In this document: piece after piece, positions 56,001 through 64,000 of the stretch
Numbering within the stretch: the first letter of the stretch is position 1
Layout of the letters: each line of letters begins with the position of its first letter
Assembly (NCBI GenBank): GCA_036362985.1
Contig: JAYGXS010000001.1
Location: 47,773,671 to 47,837,670 of the forward strand
DNA: 64,000 nucleotides
From: Ligula intestinalis
Taxonomy: Eukaryota > Platyhelminthes > Cestoda > Diphyllobothriidea > Diphyllobothriidae
Reading direction: 5' to 3'
Translations under genes and position numbers: made by a program
The notes under the pieces: model-generated
Told to the model about the DNA's origin: nothing
Databases searched by the model: none
What the model saw: the letters and a program-made list of their open reading frames with translations, nothing else

Positions 56001-59000
56001 TTGACTGGAACACTCCGGACATATAAATGTTGAAGAGGAGAACATAGTCATACCACGACTCCCGAAAATCATTGGATCTTAAAGTCCTTAATGTGATCTC
56101 AGTAAAAATGTTTCCAAATGAATGACAAAATACACGGCAACAGTAGAGAAGCGCATATTGTTGCCTCAGTTTAGAGTCGAACTAATTCAGGCGTAGAAGA
56201 TGCAAAGGCTAGCACAAAAGTTTATTTGCCTGGCATTTACGACTCTAATTTGAACCCATCATTAGATACCATCGCAGAAAATGGGCAAATTACGCAGTAT
56301 TTGAAGGCTATAGTGCTCACGCAACTTCATGCGTACTAAAATAAACAGCTTATGTTCATGATGAATGTGATGATGGTCTGGCACACCGAGTTATTAATTG
56401 CCGTGATTTCATTGGCCATGTGGGATGGTGGCGTGATAATTATACCACAATTAGGCTCTAATTTGCGGCTGACTCGTGCCTTCCCCCCACGCGACTGACT
56501 CCCCTGCTGAGGCAAAGCCTCAAAGGAGCATATGGAAACGGCGTGGCGCATGTTGGTGGACTGCGAGCCTGAGAACATGATTCGAGCAGCTCGCCTCTCA
56601 CGCGGCTGCCACCTCTTGCGAGCATTTTGACATCGTGCAATCTGAAGATATAACGAGTCGCATTAAGCGAGCTGCAATGTGAGAGCTAGCGTGATTTATC
56701 CTTACTTCTGTTGCGTGTTCGGCTATGCGCGTACTGAGTAATCCTGCGGCTTCTCCGAGGTGGTTGGTTTGTCCATTACTGCACCAGATCCGGCAAACAA
56801 CTCCAGACCTTTCCTGTCGTAGTAAAGGTCCTTCCTGTCTCATGACCCAGCGCCTGATACTCGCTTCGGGCCACTTGGTTGTGTACTCTCTCTTCCATCG
56901 TAAATTGAATGTCTAAAATGATTGCGTTTAGACGTTTCTTAAACGACAATACCCAATTCAGTTTGAGTACGACGAAAGTGTCAATCACATACCAAACCCA
57001 GAATTTCAGTGACTTCAACTGTTACAAGACCGCCTAGGCTATGAGCCCAGAAACTGATGAACCTATGGGTATGGTCTTCACTTTATCCTAGAGGTGAAAA
57101 TGAGGTACGCCTTGAAACAGAAATTCACAAGTTATAGGATTTAGGCGAGTCCGTGGCGAATCTCCGCTTCAACGTAGTTGTATCTTAGTAATAAATCAGT
57201 GTTCTTGACCGTCAGTTCCTGTGGAATAGAAGTAAAATGGGACGCCACATCAAAAGATAGCAGGACATGATTTTTCAGGAGGCCATGGGATACGTAGTAG
57301 TCCAGACAGATAATAGATGATCGAAAGTATCCCAATGGTTATGAGCCAGTAAATAAGATAAGGCGTTGAAGGCCAGACTTTTATGGAAAAGTTAATGAAG
57401 TGTTGAACGAGTAGAATGTAAGTAATAGGTAAGTGACTCCCAGAAAAGTGCGGCCCAGCCATGAATGGGCCGGAGTCCAGAGGCGCAGTTTGGCAAGTAG
57501 ATCACCGGATCCAGACAACTACAACCAAACAGTAGATCGCCGGTCGTGGGAGTGAATGGGCGTCAACAACCCCGCACTTAGTTCCTTGGTGCACTGGCCT
57601 TGAGAAGTGGTTGACCAGTAAGCCAGACAGAGGGGGACCTTGAACGGGGGTTTTTAATATCGTCTCCTGCGCACGCGTGGTGAACATGCCAGATACGGCG
57701 TGCCCCGCGGCGTCCAAGGAAAGCATGACTAAAAATATTAGGTCACTACATAGCTAACCTCGTATATATTTCTTCAAGAAATGAGCTCACGACCGGACTG
57801 TGATGGCCGAATCAGCGATCAAAAGCTTTAACAATCGAAACATCCACGTTTCCATTCCATAGTTTAGAGTTCCTTTGAAAGACACTATCGGCCGGAGCGG
57901 AGTATACCCTTTGTTCGTTTGGGGAGACCATTGAATCGGGCCAGGGTAATCCCTTCCGTTCTCGCCATGCATCGGTCGATTAGTGATATTGCACCTTAGG
58001 TCTCTGTTGCTAACAGCGTCCCGTTGATTTTGCTTGTCGGTTTTTTTATGGGGTTAGATTTGCATGGGACGTAGGGCCGACGATTTCCAAACAAACGTTT
58101 AGCTTTGCGAATGTAGTCTGTCCTGTCCAATACGATATGTCATGTTCAGCACCGAGTATTTTAAGGGCATAGCGTTCGACCTTGGAAAGAGCGTCGCATC
58201 GTCTATGAGCCATGAAAAGGGACGACACGATGTTATAGAATGTTCTTCGTTTCGGCCGTCGCTTTCATCTGACTGAGGATTGGCTCTCCTGCAACAACCG
58301 TTTTGACAAGTTTGGCATCAGTTGGGTTGAATTCAGGCTCTGATGCCATAGCACGTGTTCCTCCGTTAGGTCTTTGGACGATAGATTGTGCATCAGTCTG
58401 TCGTTTTTGACGACTTTGGAACGGGCAGGTCATGAATCTTATTCTCAAGGTCTGCTTAACGCATCGCTTTTTGTTCGCCGCCTCGTCCGGACATCCTCTA
58501 CTGAAGCAATTTTGTATCACTTTTCTCATGAACTTTTTGTTTACCCTCTGATGATATTTGTGAAGCCTCGAAATACACTTCGAGAACACATTATTGTCGA
58601 GGGACCTGTACAAACATCTAATCTGTGCATAAGTAGACGACTTGCGAAGGGCCAAGGTTTCCTACCGTCAAGTCGATCGAGGTGCATTGCACCCACATAG
58701 AGATGTAGTCGCATGGTTGAGTTTATTACATACGGCAAAAATTATTGATTCAATTAAACTTTATAATAATGCATTAATGGACCCGTAGGTACAAATTCGT
58801 TGGATTACTAATGACACCGGATTGAAGAGTCTATCATTCTGAGTCAATTGTATATATTAAACATAGTGTTAGTTGAAGAAGGAGAAAAATAAGAGTGTAT
58901 AAAGGAAATTATTTTTTTTAGGCATGCATACGTTGGTTATTAAAGAACCTTTTAAAAAGGTAGCTGTTTGGTAAAAAATCAAGTTTTACCCCTAATAGGC

Positions 59001-60064
59001 GGAAAAGCACTGTCCTCTTTAATTTCGTTATTTTGGGAGCACGTCAGACTATGTATCCTGATATTTTTATGCACAACGTTTATTAAATATGTGCGTTTAT
59101 GTTCTATGATGCAAATTTAAATGAAAATAAAACAAAATGGCTTTTCAAAACGACCTTATTTCATGTCAGGTGAATTTATCAAAACCACTTATCTTAAAAG
59201 AGAGATCGCTTTCAAACGTTTGGAATCCTTTTTATATTCATACGTCTTTGAATGTTTACGAAAATGCACAAAAATTTCATTGCCATAGTCGGAAATTCTG
59301 CCGTAAAAGCAAAGAGAGTGTGGCATCTAATAGCTTTCCTCTAACAGGCGTTTGCTATATCCACTTGCATAATATTCACTGAGTGTTTTAAACAAAAAAT
59401 TAGTTTTCGTTTTTATCTCAGAAGTGTAGAAATGGACAAATAAGATGGCCCTTGCCTAATAATATTTTTACGATAACATTTAATTTACCTCCTTTATTTT
59501 TTCCAGCCACTTCGCAAAACTTTAAAAAATATCGATTTTCCTGTGAAATGACTATACTACGTTAATCCAAGGGTTCAAGGATCTGTTTGTGAACTATTCA
59601 AAATAAAGGATTTTTGGCAAAATATCCTTCGGCGCTCCGTGCTTTTTTGTCATAGCAACACGTTGACTGTTGACCAGAAATGCATTCTACGGCAGCCATA
59701 GCCTAGAAAAGAAACTCAGAAAACAAAAAAATCGCTGATATTTGGCGAAACTTCAATATTCTTTCGTAGTTATGCTTAAAGGGGTGCATTTTTGGCAAAA
59801 CGATGACTATTTGATACTGCATTTGTCTTATTGGACTTGTGAATCTATATAACGATGCGTTTTGTAGGTGAAGAAACGGTGACAGACTGTGTTGACTTCT
59901 TCCAACATATGTTCTTATCCCAATGCAAGGATGCTGGACCTCGAACACGAAAAGTTTATGCACATTCTGTCTGCCTTCTTGACATTGATGCAATGAAGAC
60001 TGTTTGTAAATTAACTATAAAGTGCATTTATGAAGCAAATTTAAGAAAACACGCAATTTTCTAA
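40824..60064 (+). CDS. Divergent G-alpha (heterotrimeric G-protein alpha subunit), six exons, 5' exon not found
   Basis: G-alpha proteins are GTP switches coupling receptors to effectors at the membrane. Exons 40824-41023, 43294-44282, 48078-48206, 53799-53928, 53962-54115 and 59868-60064 join in phase into about 599 codons; typical whole proteins have about 350. From the αF helix to switch II the spacing equals canonical G-alpha exactly (43 residues from the DR of DLDR to the Q of GGQ), and the last 32 residues also align without gaps. A helical-domain insertion of about 270 residues explains the length. Key residues (Gαi1 numbering) changed: Ser47 to Asn, Arg178 to Gln, Thr181 to Arg, Asp200 to His, Gly203 to Gln, Asn269 to Thr, TCAT to VCLL. 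Retained: P-loop Lys, Gln204 and the NKxD Asp. A pseudo-GTPase is my inference. An intact frame argues against a pseudogene. Confidence 0.85.
41440..41720 (-). mobile_element. SINE family 2 copy, worn (in G-alpha intron)
   Basis: Shares GCCGTAACAGC, TTTCTGGCTATTAGCCGTCG, CGTCAGTCAGTCGTACCC-AAGTGGTGT and TTTTGATCG words with 44680-44950. Read on the - strand the tRNA-like boxes are degraded. Confidence 0.55.
43294..44282 (+). CDS. G-alpha exon: helical domain with about 270-residue insertion
   Basis: The acceptor TTTTATATTTTAG precedes ELAKEILDNRPDEGF, matching ARQLFVLAGAAEEGF. The other end, ALSTLCWLTKNLKVLTDQPE then FQELINSKTVFPISIATSSF, matches [33 protein letters not shown] in length and pattern. 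Between them lie about 270 extra residues: a possible helical part (NEENSNFLKDFQQKLSN; GLANWLEYSLNYCPFSDRHA), a Pro run (QLPPPTHLPPTPPSLSLL), and a basic Ser-rich part (YASPRRQSRKHSSKSSGPYH). The frame appears to end in TAG at 44281, but the perfect donor TTTTA|GTAAGT spans it, so splicing removes the stop and makes Tyr with the next exon. Confidence 0.8.
44680..44950 (-). mobile_element. SINE family 2 copy, tRNA-derived (in G-alpha intron)
   Basis: On the - strand: GCTCGTTGCTCAGTGGTCAG (box A-like), GGGAGTTAGATACCGATCAA, GCGCGTTCGAGGCTCGGG (box B-like), then CACTCGAATCTGGGTATGAC. This is a recognisable tRNA-like head followed by a body. The family differs from SINE family 1. Confidence 0.6.
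45629..45730 (+). CDS. Candidate orphan exon in G-alpha intron
   Basis: An open stretch MVVDVERDFSLISSNALRQL then SLHESDFISQ ends at CAG|GTATAA, a fair donor, and CGACGCCAG just upstream could be an acceptor. It does not fit the G-alpha phase and has no recognised homology, so it could be a cryptic or alternative exon or chance. Confidence 0.15.
45932..46357 (+). repeat. Dispersed repeat of about 430 bp (copy 2)
   Basis: Collinear with 20838-21284 from GGGGGTTAAGTGATTAAACC to CTCGCCTATGTGGAGTGAGT-CACCACA, without the CAG expansion. It lies in a G-alpha intron. Confidence 0.65.
46358..48077 (+). other. G-alpha intron, nothing else seen
   Basis: AT-rich intronic DNA, with only chance frames on both strands. 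Confidence 0.5.
48078..48206 (+). CDS. G-alpha exon: helices αE/αF and switch I
   Basis: After TTTCCACAG the exon completes a Tyr codon and reads FIKNVDRFIQNDYLPALQDI, the counterpart of (Y)FLNDLDRIAxPxYIPTxQDV. Switch I is LMMQMPRRAIQET in place of LRTRVKTTGIVET, so the catalytic Arg is Gln and the Mg-binding Thr is Arg. The donor is CTCAG|GTAGGT. Confidence 0.9.
48207..52989 (+). other. G-alpha intron, AT-rich, one GC-rich patch
   Basis: Nothing coding is recognised. A GC-rich patch at 50600-50760 in otherwise AT-rich DNA is probably repeat-derived. The frames there (for example 50592-50774) have no domain. Confidence 0.45.
52990..53278 (+). CDS. Hypothetical open frame in G-alpha intron
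   Basis: This is an open stretch of about 95 codons before a TAA, reading for example SEDLFHIFAWLLKNMRVGES and FQRGMDLCEADLREPNSAAG. I do not recognise it. It sits 520 bases before the switch II exon on the same strand. TATATTTCTAG at 52972-52982 could be an acceptor, but a stop (TAA 52987) follows at once in this frame. A Met start at 53060 or 53108 is possible. It may be a small nested gene, part of a lost exon or chance. The overlapping 127-codon - frame is probably its shadow. Confidence 0.2.
53799..53928 (+). CDS. G-alpha exon: switch II
   Basis: After CACCAACAG it reads LIHLGQQKGDRRKWIHLFET, then VNAIFFFASLTDF, for [32 protein letters not shown]. The Asp and second Gly of DVGGQ are His and Gln; the catalytic Gln, the basic stretch and the Trp that face Gβγ and effectors are kept. 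The donor is AAG|GTATGT. Confidence 0.9.
53962..54115 (+). CDS. G-alpha exon: NKxD region
   Basis: It follows a 33-base intron. KMDESLDFFLFLLNSVCLSK, then KDIIIFFTKMDLLPEVFEKT, matches [37 protein letters not shown]. The guanine-specificity NKKD is TKMD: the Asp that reads guanine is present, the Asn is not. It ends VYENYE(G), like CYPEYAG, at GAAG|GTAAGT. Confidence 0.9.
54460..54669 (+). CDS. Exon-like open frame in last G-alpha intron
   Basis: A good acceptor (GTCTAATTTCTAG) ends at 54459, followed by 69 codons and a TAA: CATDMLPRAWSLLRNADSFN, LILVFAKKAVYEEKELKDIV, then APEGLDITAGVLTQILKKSN. Composition looks truly coding. It starts CATD like the G-alpha guanine loop, and the second reading frame gives QLICYPEHG, like the G-alpha ICYPEYAG. 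But neither frame fits in phase with exon 53962-54115, whose proper partner is 59868. It may be an exon of an unidentified nested gene or a relic of a duplicated G-alpha exon. Confidence 0.3.
   Translation, partial: CATDMLPRAWSLLRNADSFNQQLILVFAKKAVYEEKELKDIVTAMSKIAPEGLDITAGVLTQILKKSNE
54670..56390 (+). other. G-alpha intron, nothing else seen
   Basis: AT-rich; chance frames only. Confidence 0.5.
56400..58740 (-). mobile_element. PLE family A: long decayed copy in the last G-alpha intron
   Basis: The longest PLE here, antisense to the host gene. From right to left: an N-terminal region (58233-58655), RPIVSFKGTLNYGMETWMF (about 57850-57910, early RT block), LLKNHVLLSFDVASHFTSIP (about 57220-57280, RT motif A with catalytic Asp), KFWVWYVIDTFVVLKLNWVL (about 56950-57010, motif C, where the usual YVDD reads YVID), LNAIILDIQFTMEE, then the GIY-YIG endonuclease VVCRIWCSNGQTNHLGEAAG and LLSTRIAEHATEVR (about 56690-56800), and SRVRGELLESCSQARS (about 56550-56600). 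Many frameshifts and the motif C change make it inactive. An unexplained insert of about 400 bp separates the early RT block from motif A (about 57340-57780). Confidence 0.85.
58741..59867 (+). other. G-alpha intron, nothing else seen
   Basis: AT-rich up to the terminal exon acceptor. The + frame 59137-59382 has no domain. Confidence 0.5.
59868..60064 (+). CDS. G-alpha terminal exon: α5 helix and C-terminus
   Basis: It joins in phase after TTTTGTAG: EETVTDCVDFFQHMFLSQCK for SNTYEEAAAYIQCQFEDLN, then RKVYAHSVCLLDIDAMKTVC for [20 protein letters not shown], then KLTIKCIYEANLRKHAIF and stop. The last 32 residues align without a gap to Gαi. TCAT, which cradles guanine, is VCLL. The receptor-reading tail is LRKHAIF, with His where pertussis-toxin-sensitive subunits have Cys. 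Confidence 0.9.
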
Positions 60065-60479
60065 TTTTGTTCGCAAAATTATGTTACTTTTAAATATCTA
60101 CACTTATCTCACTAATAAAGCTGTTGTATGAAAATTTGTGTTTTACCAGTGGGGCCTTAAAATGAAGTATTTAAATAACAGCATTTTTTGAAACTAGGAC
60201 ATTCGCATGGTTATGATTATAAGTCAGATAGCTGAAACCAGGCAATCCCAAACCTTGTCGCTCAAAGGTAAAACACAAAAACTCTGAGAGAAGTTCTCCG
60301 TGTTCCTGTTTGTAATCTTTATTTTTGCTATTATACGTCTCAGTAGGTCCAATGGGTAGTTTAAATGCTATTTTTGAGAAAAGATTCAACTAAATATCGC
60401 ATTAATAAGGATTTTACAACAGCAACTAAATAGCAAATAGTTCACAAAGAATTTTTATATAATAACTGGTTTTAAGATC
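60065..60479 (+). other. Probable 3' untranslated region of G-alpha, then AT-rich DNA
   Basis: The stop TAA is at 60062-60064. AATAAAG at 60113-60119 is a candidate polyadenylation signal about 50 bases downstream (AATAAA 60113-60118). Nothing else is recognised before the PLE at 60480. Confidence 0.5.
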
Positions 60480-60554
60480 GCTAGAGGAAAGCGATCTTAT
60501 TCTTACACTTATGAGAAGAAGCAGAAGACTCAATCGCTGGGACAATATGTTTAT

Positions 60555-60596
60555 TCGCCTGACGTTTCGACATTCGTCGCGGATGTATCATCTGAG
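60555..60596 (-). ncRNA. Hammerhead-like ribozyme motif, inverted (copy 5)
   Basis: The reverse complement is CTCAGATGATACATCCGCGA, then CGAATGTCGAAACGTCAGGC GA. ACAT can pair with ATGT around CCGCGACGA, followed by CGAAAC and GTC. The CTGA element reads CAGA. It faces away from the PLE body, as part of the inverted leading tail. Confidence 0.45.
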
Positions 60597-61497
60597 AAAT
60601 GAACGGTAACAGATACGGGAAATGCGTGCTGCTGCGTAAAAACGCTCTATCAGTGTGTTGAGACGCACTGCAACGAACAAGATGAAGTTGCCGAAGTAGA
60701 ATACCTTCGACGGGTGTTAAGAGAGAAAAGCGGTGCTTGCGCAAACGAGATGGCCAACAAAAGCGCACCGACCCCAAGATTTTGCGTTCGATCCCGTACG
60801 TCAAAAACGTATCGGAAACCATCGGCTGCCTTCTCGCACCACTTGGAGTTGGAGTCGCATACAGACCAAAGGCAACCATAAGGCGTCAGATAATGGAGCC
60901 GAAAGACCCACTGCTACGGCAAGAAACATTTGGGGTCATCTACAGGATCTGGTGCAGTTGTGGTCAAAGCAACTATGTCCGAGAAAATGACAGACTACTC
61001 AAGACGCAAATTGCCGAACACGCGGCAGCCGTGCGGTGAAATGATGCCAATTCTCAAGTTGTGATCTATTCGACAAGACCCGGCCACACGTTCGAATTTG
61101 ATGAGGCCGAAACTCTCGCAGGAGTAGACAATCGGGTGAGCCGAGAACTAATTGAGCCATGGTTCACCAGCACCCAATCCATAAAAAAGCAACGATTTGC
61201 CCAATCCATATTCAATCCTGAGATTAAATTTGGCCAAAGCAAGCCGTCAGTTGAGGAACGGGCAGGCCACCGCCTCATCTTACGCCAACACCGGAGAGCC
61301 AGATGGCCAAACATTCACCACGCCCGAGCCCACCACCCGTGATGAAAGTTCAACAGGTCAGAGCTCGCTTGCCGTTCAACAATCTACCCACGCGCCAGAA
61401 GGCAATTAACGTTAATTGTCGCTGTATGTTTGCCGCAATGACTGTATCCTATAAATACTGCAAAGTTCTGTGCATGCTTAACCTTTCTGCTACTGTT

Positions 61498-61545
61498 TAT
61501 GTCTCTGATAATTAATCCACGACAGATGTCGAAATGTCAAGGGAA
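61498..61545 (+). ncRNA. Hammerhead-like ribozyme motif in PLE tail (copy 4)
   Basis: GTCT-CTGATAA, a stem-loop region TTAATCCACGACAGATGTC, GAAAT, GTC, then AAGGGAATAAA. Core changes (CTGATAA, GAAAT) suggest decay. Confidence 0.45.
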
Positions 61546-61590
61546 TAAACATATTGTCTCAGAGATCGAGTCTTCTTCTTGCTTCCTGGG

Positions 61591-64000
61591 ACACGCGTGT
61601 TCGCTTGTCTCAGACTTATGCTGGTTTAGTCATATTGTGACAAATTACCCTGGATTATTTAACCTAACAATCTTCAGTACCAATCGCCCCAAACAGGGGT
61701 GGTATTATGCATTTATTTTGAACTGGTACATTACATTGGTCAGCTATGAATCCGTTGGAAGCTTTCAGAATGAAAGATATGACATATGCAAAAAACGTTT
61801 ACGCTGGATAATGATATTTGTAGCCTCTCAGGAAAACTAGTTGACGTTGCAACAATGCAATTGTCAATATAATCTGTCCTGACGCTCCAAAGCAGGCAGT
61901 TTTAAGCACTTGCAAATTAATCTTAAAAATATGTCCATTATCTAGGACGCTTTTTGTTTTGTGCTTAATAATGTTCGTGCATAAACAATATTTTCTGCAA
62001 AGAAAACAATTATTTACATATTTTTTTCAGTGTAAGCAATTTTTTGGCTATCAAAATTTCTTAAGGCGTTTTAATTGAAGGAAATTCACAGAACTTTGCG
62101 TGAGTATCACAGTGGCCCAGCAGCAGGCAACCTTCTATGGGGATAAATGCAATGGGAGAATTGGTTTAGATAACTCATATACAGTGTAGCTAGGAAACCT
62201 CAGGAAGCAGCGCAGAAACAGATTGGTTTCACACTCTATGGGTAAACCTTAAATTTTAATAAGACTTATTTGTGGCTCAAATGCGAAATTATAGATGACG
62301 TTGTTTCCAATATACGCAGTTCACAAAACTAATTTTCCTGAGGATATTAAGGAATTGAACAGACAAAACTGCAGATTCTACTTTTGATCTTTCAAATATG
62401 TGTCCAGAAGTTTTCAGTGGTTCATGAATATGTATTTTTGACTATGCAGGAATTTTATATTGGGTTTTTTAGAAGCCAGTGAATAATAAAAAAGACTCTT
62501 CTATTCTTGCTTAGCCAGACTAGCGTACTGGAAATAAGGGCTTGCTTATGCAGATATAAGTTAACAAACGCAGTGAGAAATATTCTTTTCTTGCATTTAT
62601 TTCAATAAAATAATATTCGATTTATTGAGCTCATAAACAAAAGTAAGATCTATTGTCTAAATTACGAAAATCGGAATATTCAATCATCTTGAACGTAGAA
62701 TAAAACTGTGAATATACAGGGTGTACATATAAACGCAAATTATCCCTCTTTCGTAATTCTTCATTTGATGGAAACTAAATGTCCAATGATGAAGCTGGCT
62801 TCAGGAACCTACTCAAACACGGATGATTGCACGGTCTCATATGAGGTGACGATCACAGTTACATTAAAGACACAGATGCTGTGTAGAGATGGACTGTTGG
62901 ACAATTACTTCAGAGTTGTATTCAAATCTTTAGCAGCCGATTGTTTTGTAAATTGGAGCGGGCATTTGCCAAGTTATAAAATACAAAGGTAACTTTGCTA
63001 ATGACAAGCAGTTCACGGCAAGCGCTATTTCTTCTATTCGTTTCACTGCCAGCCTGAGTGAATAAAAAAGATAACATAACGAAGACACTGCCAATCAAAA
63101 TAGGATTAAAAAACAACGTAGGGTAATTGCTGAATCATTTTAGTATGAACAGAGTGTAGCTAATAAATATGAATCTATTCTTGTCTTCAGTGGTATTTTA
63201 TATCGTAAAAAACATTTGAACATGTTTTTTTAAAATATGAAGTTCAATCCCTGTTTTAAAATGGTTATCAGTCGGATTCTCTAGCAAAACGCGTTCCGTA
63301 ATTGCAATGCCTCTTTCCATTTGCCAGTTTTTTAAATACTGCCTTCTTCTGTAATTTAAATAATTGCATTATACTGCATCTAAACGTCTGTTCAGTAAGA
63401 TTCGTCGTTGGAAGTTAACAAATTAAGGAATACCCAGTTACCACAGGTTTGCTTGGCTTTTAACAAATAAATTACATGAAAGTGTTCGCCGTGGAGCAAA
63501 AACATTTTGAAATTCAATGAAATGCTTGTCAGTCTGGCCTCAATGTGTTAACTTTAAAATGCAGAGCAATGTAAAGATATCATATATAATACAGTATTCC
63601 AAAAGTCAGCTTATTTCACAAACATGTTTTCGACAAATCATAATCAAGCCAGTTTCTTGGCAAAACAATTAAAGTTTGAACTTGTAGAAAAATCAATAAT
63701 TGTCTGAAGTCGGCACCGAAAAGTCAATGCGGACTATGTCAGTCTGCGCATGTAGGTTCGATCGGCGTTTTTGATGAGCGACTGTCACTAGTTGATGGTG
63801 GGCGATGGATGTGCCATCATCACCTGGCATCGGCCTCGGCTACGGAAAGGAAAGGGTTTGTGTTAGCGTCTTTTGACAACAGACCACTGGATCGGGTAGC
63901 CGTATAGAAACTGTTTTAGTTGTTGCAAGCTTCCGTTCGCGTAGGCCTTTGTTGTAGTTGGTTGGTGTCTGGTATGAAACTAGAAGGGCTTCGCTAGTTT
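61591..64000. other. No gene seen; GC-richer repeat begins near 63710
   Basis: AT-rich to about 63700 with chance frames only. From about 63710 to the end GC content rises (GTAGGTTCGATCGGCGTTTT, CATCACCTGGCATCGGCCTC), suggesting the edge of another repeat that continues outside the window. I cannot name it. Confidence 0.4.

Larger units (their letters stand above)
60480..61590 (+). mobile_element. PLE family A: RT-EN linker, GIY-YIG endonuclease and tail, preceded by an inverted tail
   Basis: An inverted family A tail (60505-60600) is followed on the + strand by HCNEQDEVAEVEYLRRVLRE (RT-EN linker, about 60660-60725), RSIPYVKNVSETIGCLLAPL, then GVIYRIWCSCGQSNYVREND (GIY-YIG core with Cys pair; usual YVGET reads YVREN), LLKTQIAEHAAAVR, a stop (TGA 61037), SQVVIYSTRPGHTFEFDEAE, VSRELIEPWFTSTQSI, a frameshift, then PNPYSILRLNLAKASRQLRN to the protein end at 61409, and the tail with the hammerhead-like motif to about 61585. 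An RT-less, 5'-truncated copy with two lesions. The inverted leading tail fits known PLE terminal-repeat arrangements. Confidence 0.85.

Overview
This window looks like nuclear DNA from a flatworm (Platyhelminthes). It is intron-rich, roughly 40% GC by eye, gene-poor and crowded with decayed transposable elements. The mix of elements points to a parasitic flatworm, and a cestode is my best guess (inference only): several Penelope-like elements (PLEs) with GIY-YIG endonucleases and hammerhead-like motifs in their tails; CsRn1-type Ty3/gypsy remnants with a tRNA-Trp primer-binding site and a CHCC Gag finger; an APE-type LINE; and tRNA-derived SINEs. There are no operons, no CRISPR array, and I recognise no rRNA or functional tRNA gene.

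The one protein-coding gene I can reconstruct lies on the + strand between 40824 and 60064. It is a highly divergent heterotrimeric G-protein alpha subunit (G-alpha). Six exons join with consistent reading phase and follow the canonical G-alpha fold from the P-loop to the C-terminal helix. Two features are remarkable. First, the helical domain carries an insertion of about 270 residues, rich in Pro and Ser. Second, nearly every catalytic or nucleotide-contacting residue is replaced: P-loop Ser to Asn, switch I Arg and Thr to Gln and Arg, switch II DVGGQ to HLGQQ, NKxD to TKMD, and TCAT to VCLL. The frame is nevertheless open through about 600 codons. I infer a pseudo-GTPase or non-cycling G-alpha. 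The first exon (N-terminus) was not found.

Layout: 1-2.8 kb, LINE on the - strand, running off the left edge. 3.2-3.8 kb and 8.1-8.6 kb, two fragments of a cut-and-paste transposase family, the first with its blocks in scrambled order. 4-5.5, 12.4-13.5, 16.9-18.3, 24.6-26.5, 56.4-58.7 and 60.5-61.6 kb, PLE fragments of at least three families (called A, B and C here). 10.1-10.6, 11.8-12.4, 14.3-15.9 and 30.5-30.8 kb, CsRn1-like LTR element parts. 20.8-21.3, 30.1-30.25 and 45.9-46.4 kb, a dispersed repeat of about 430 bp. 28.3-28.6, 32.9-33.6 and 36-36.6 kb, SINE family 1; 41.4 and 44.7 kb, SINE family 2. 21.8-23 and 27.3-29 kb, an old segmental duplication. 38.5-39.5 kb, a foldback of about 1 kb. 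The rest is AT-rich DNA in which I see no gene. The large G-alpha introns host several of these repeats, including a whole decayed PLE in the last intron.
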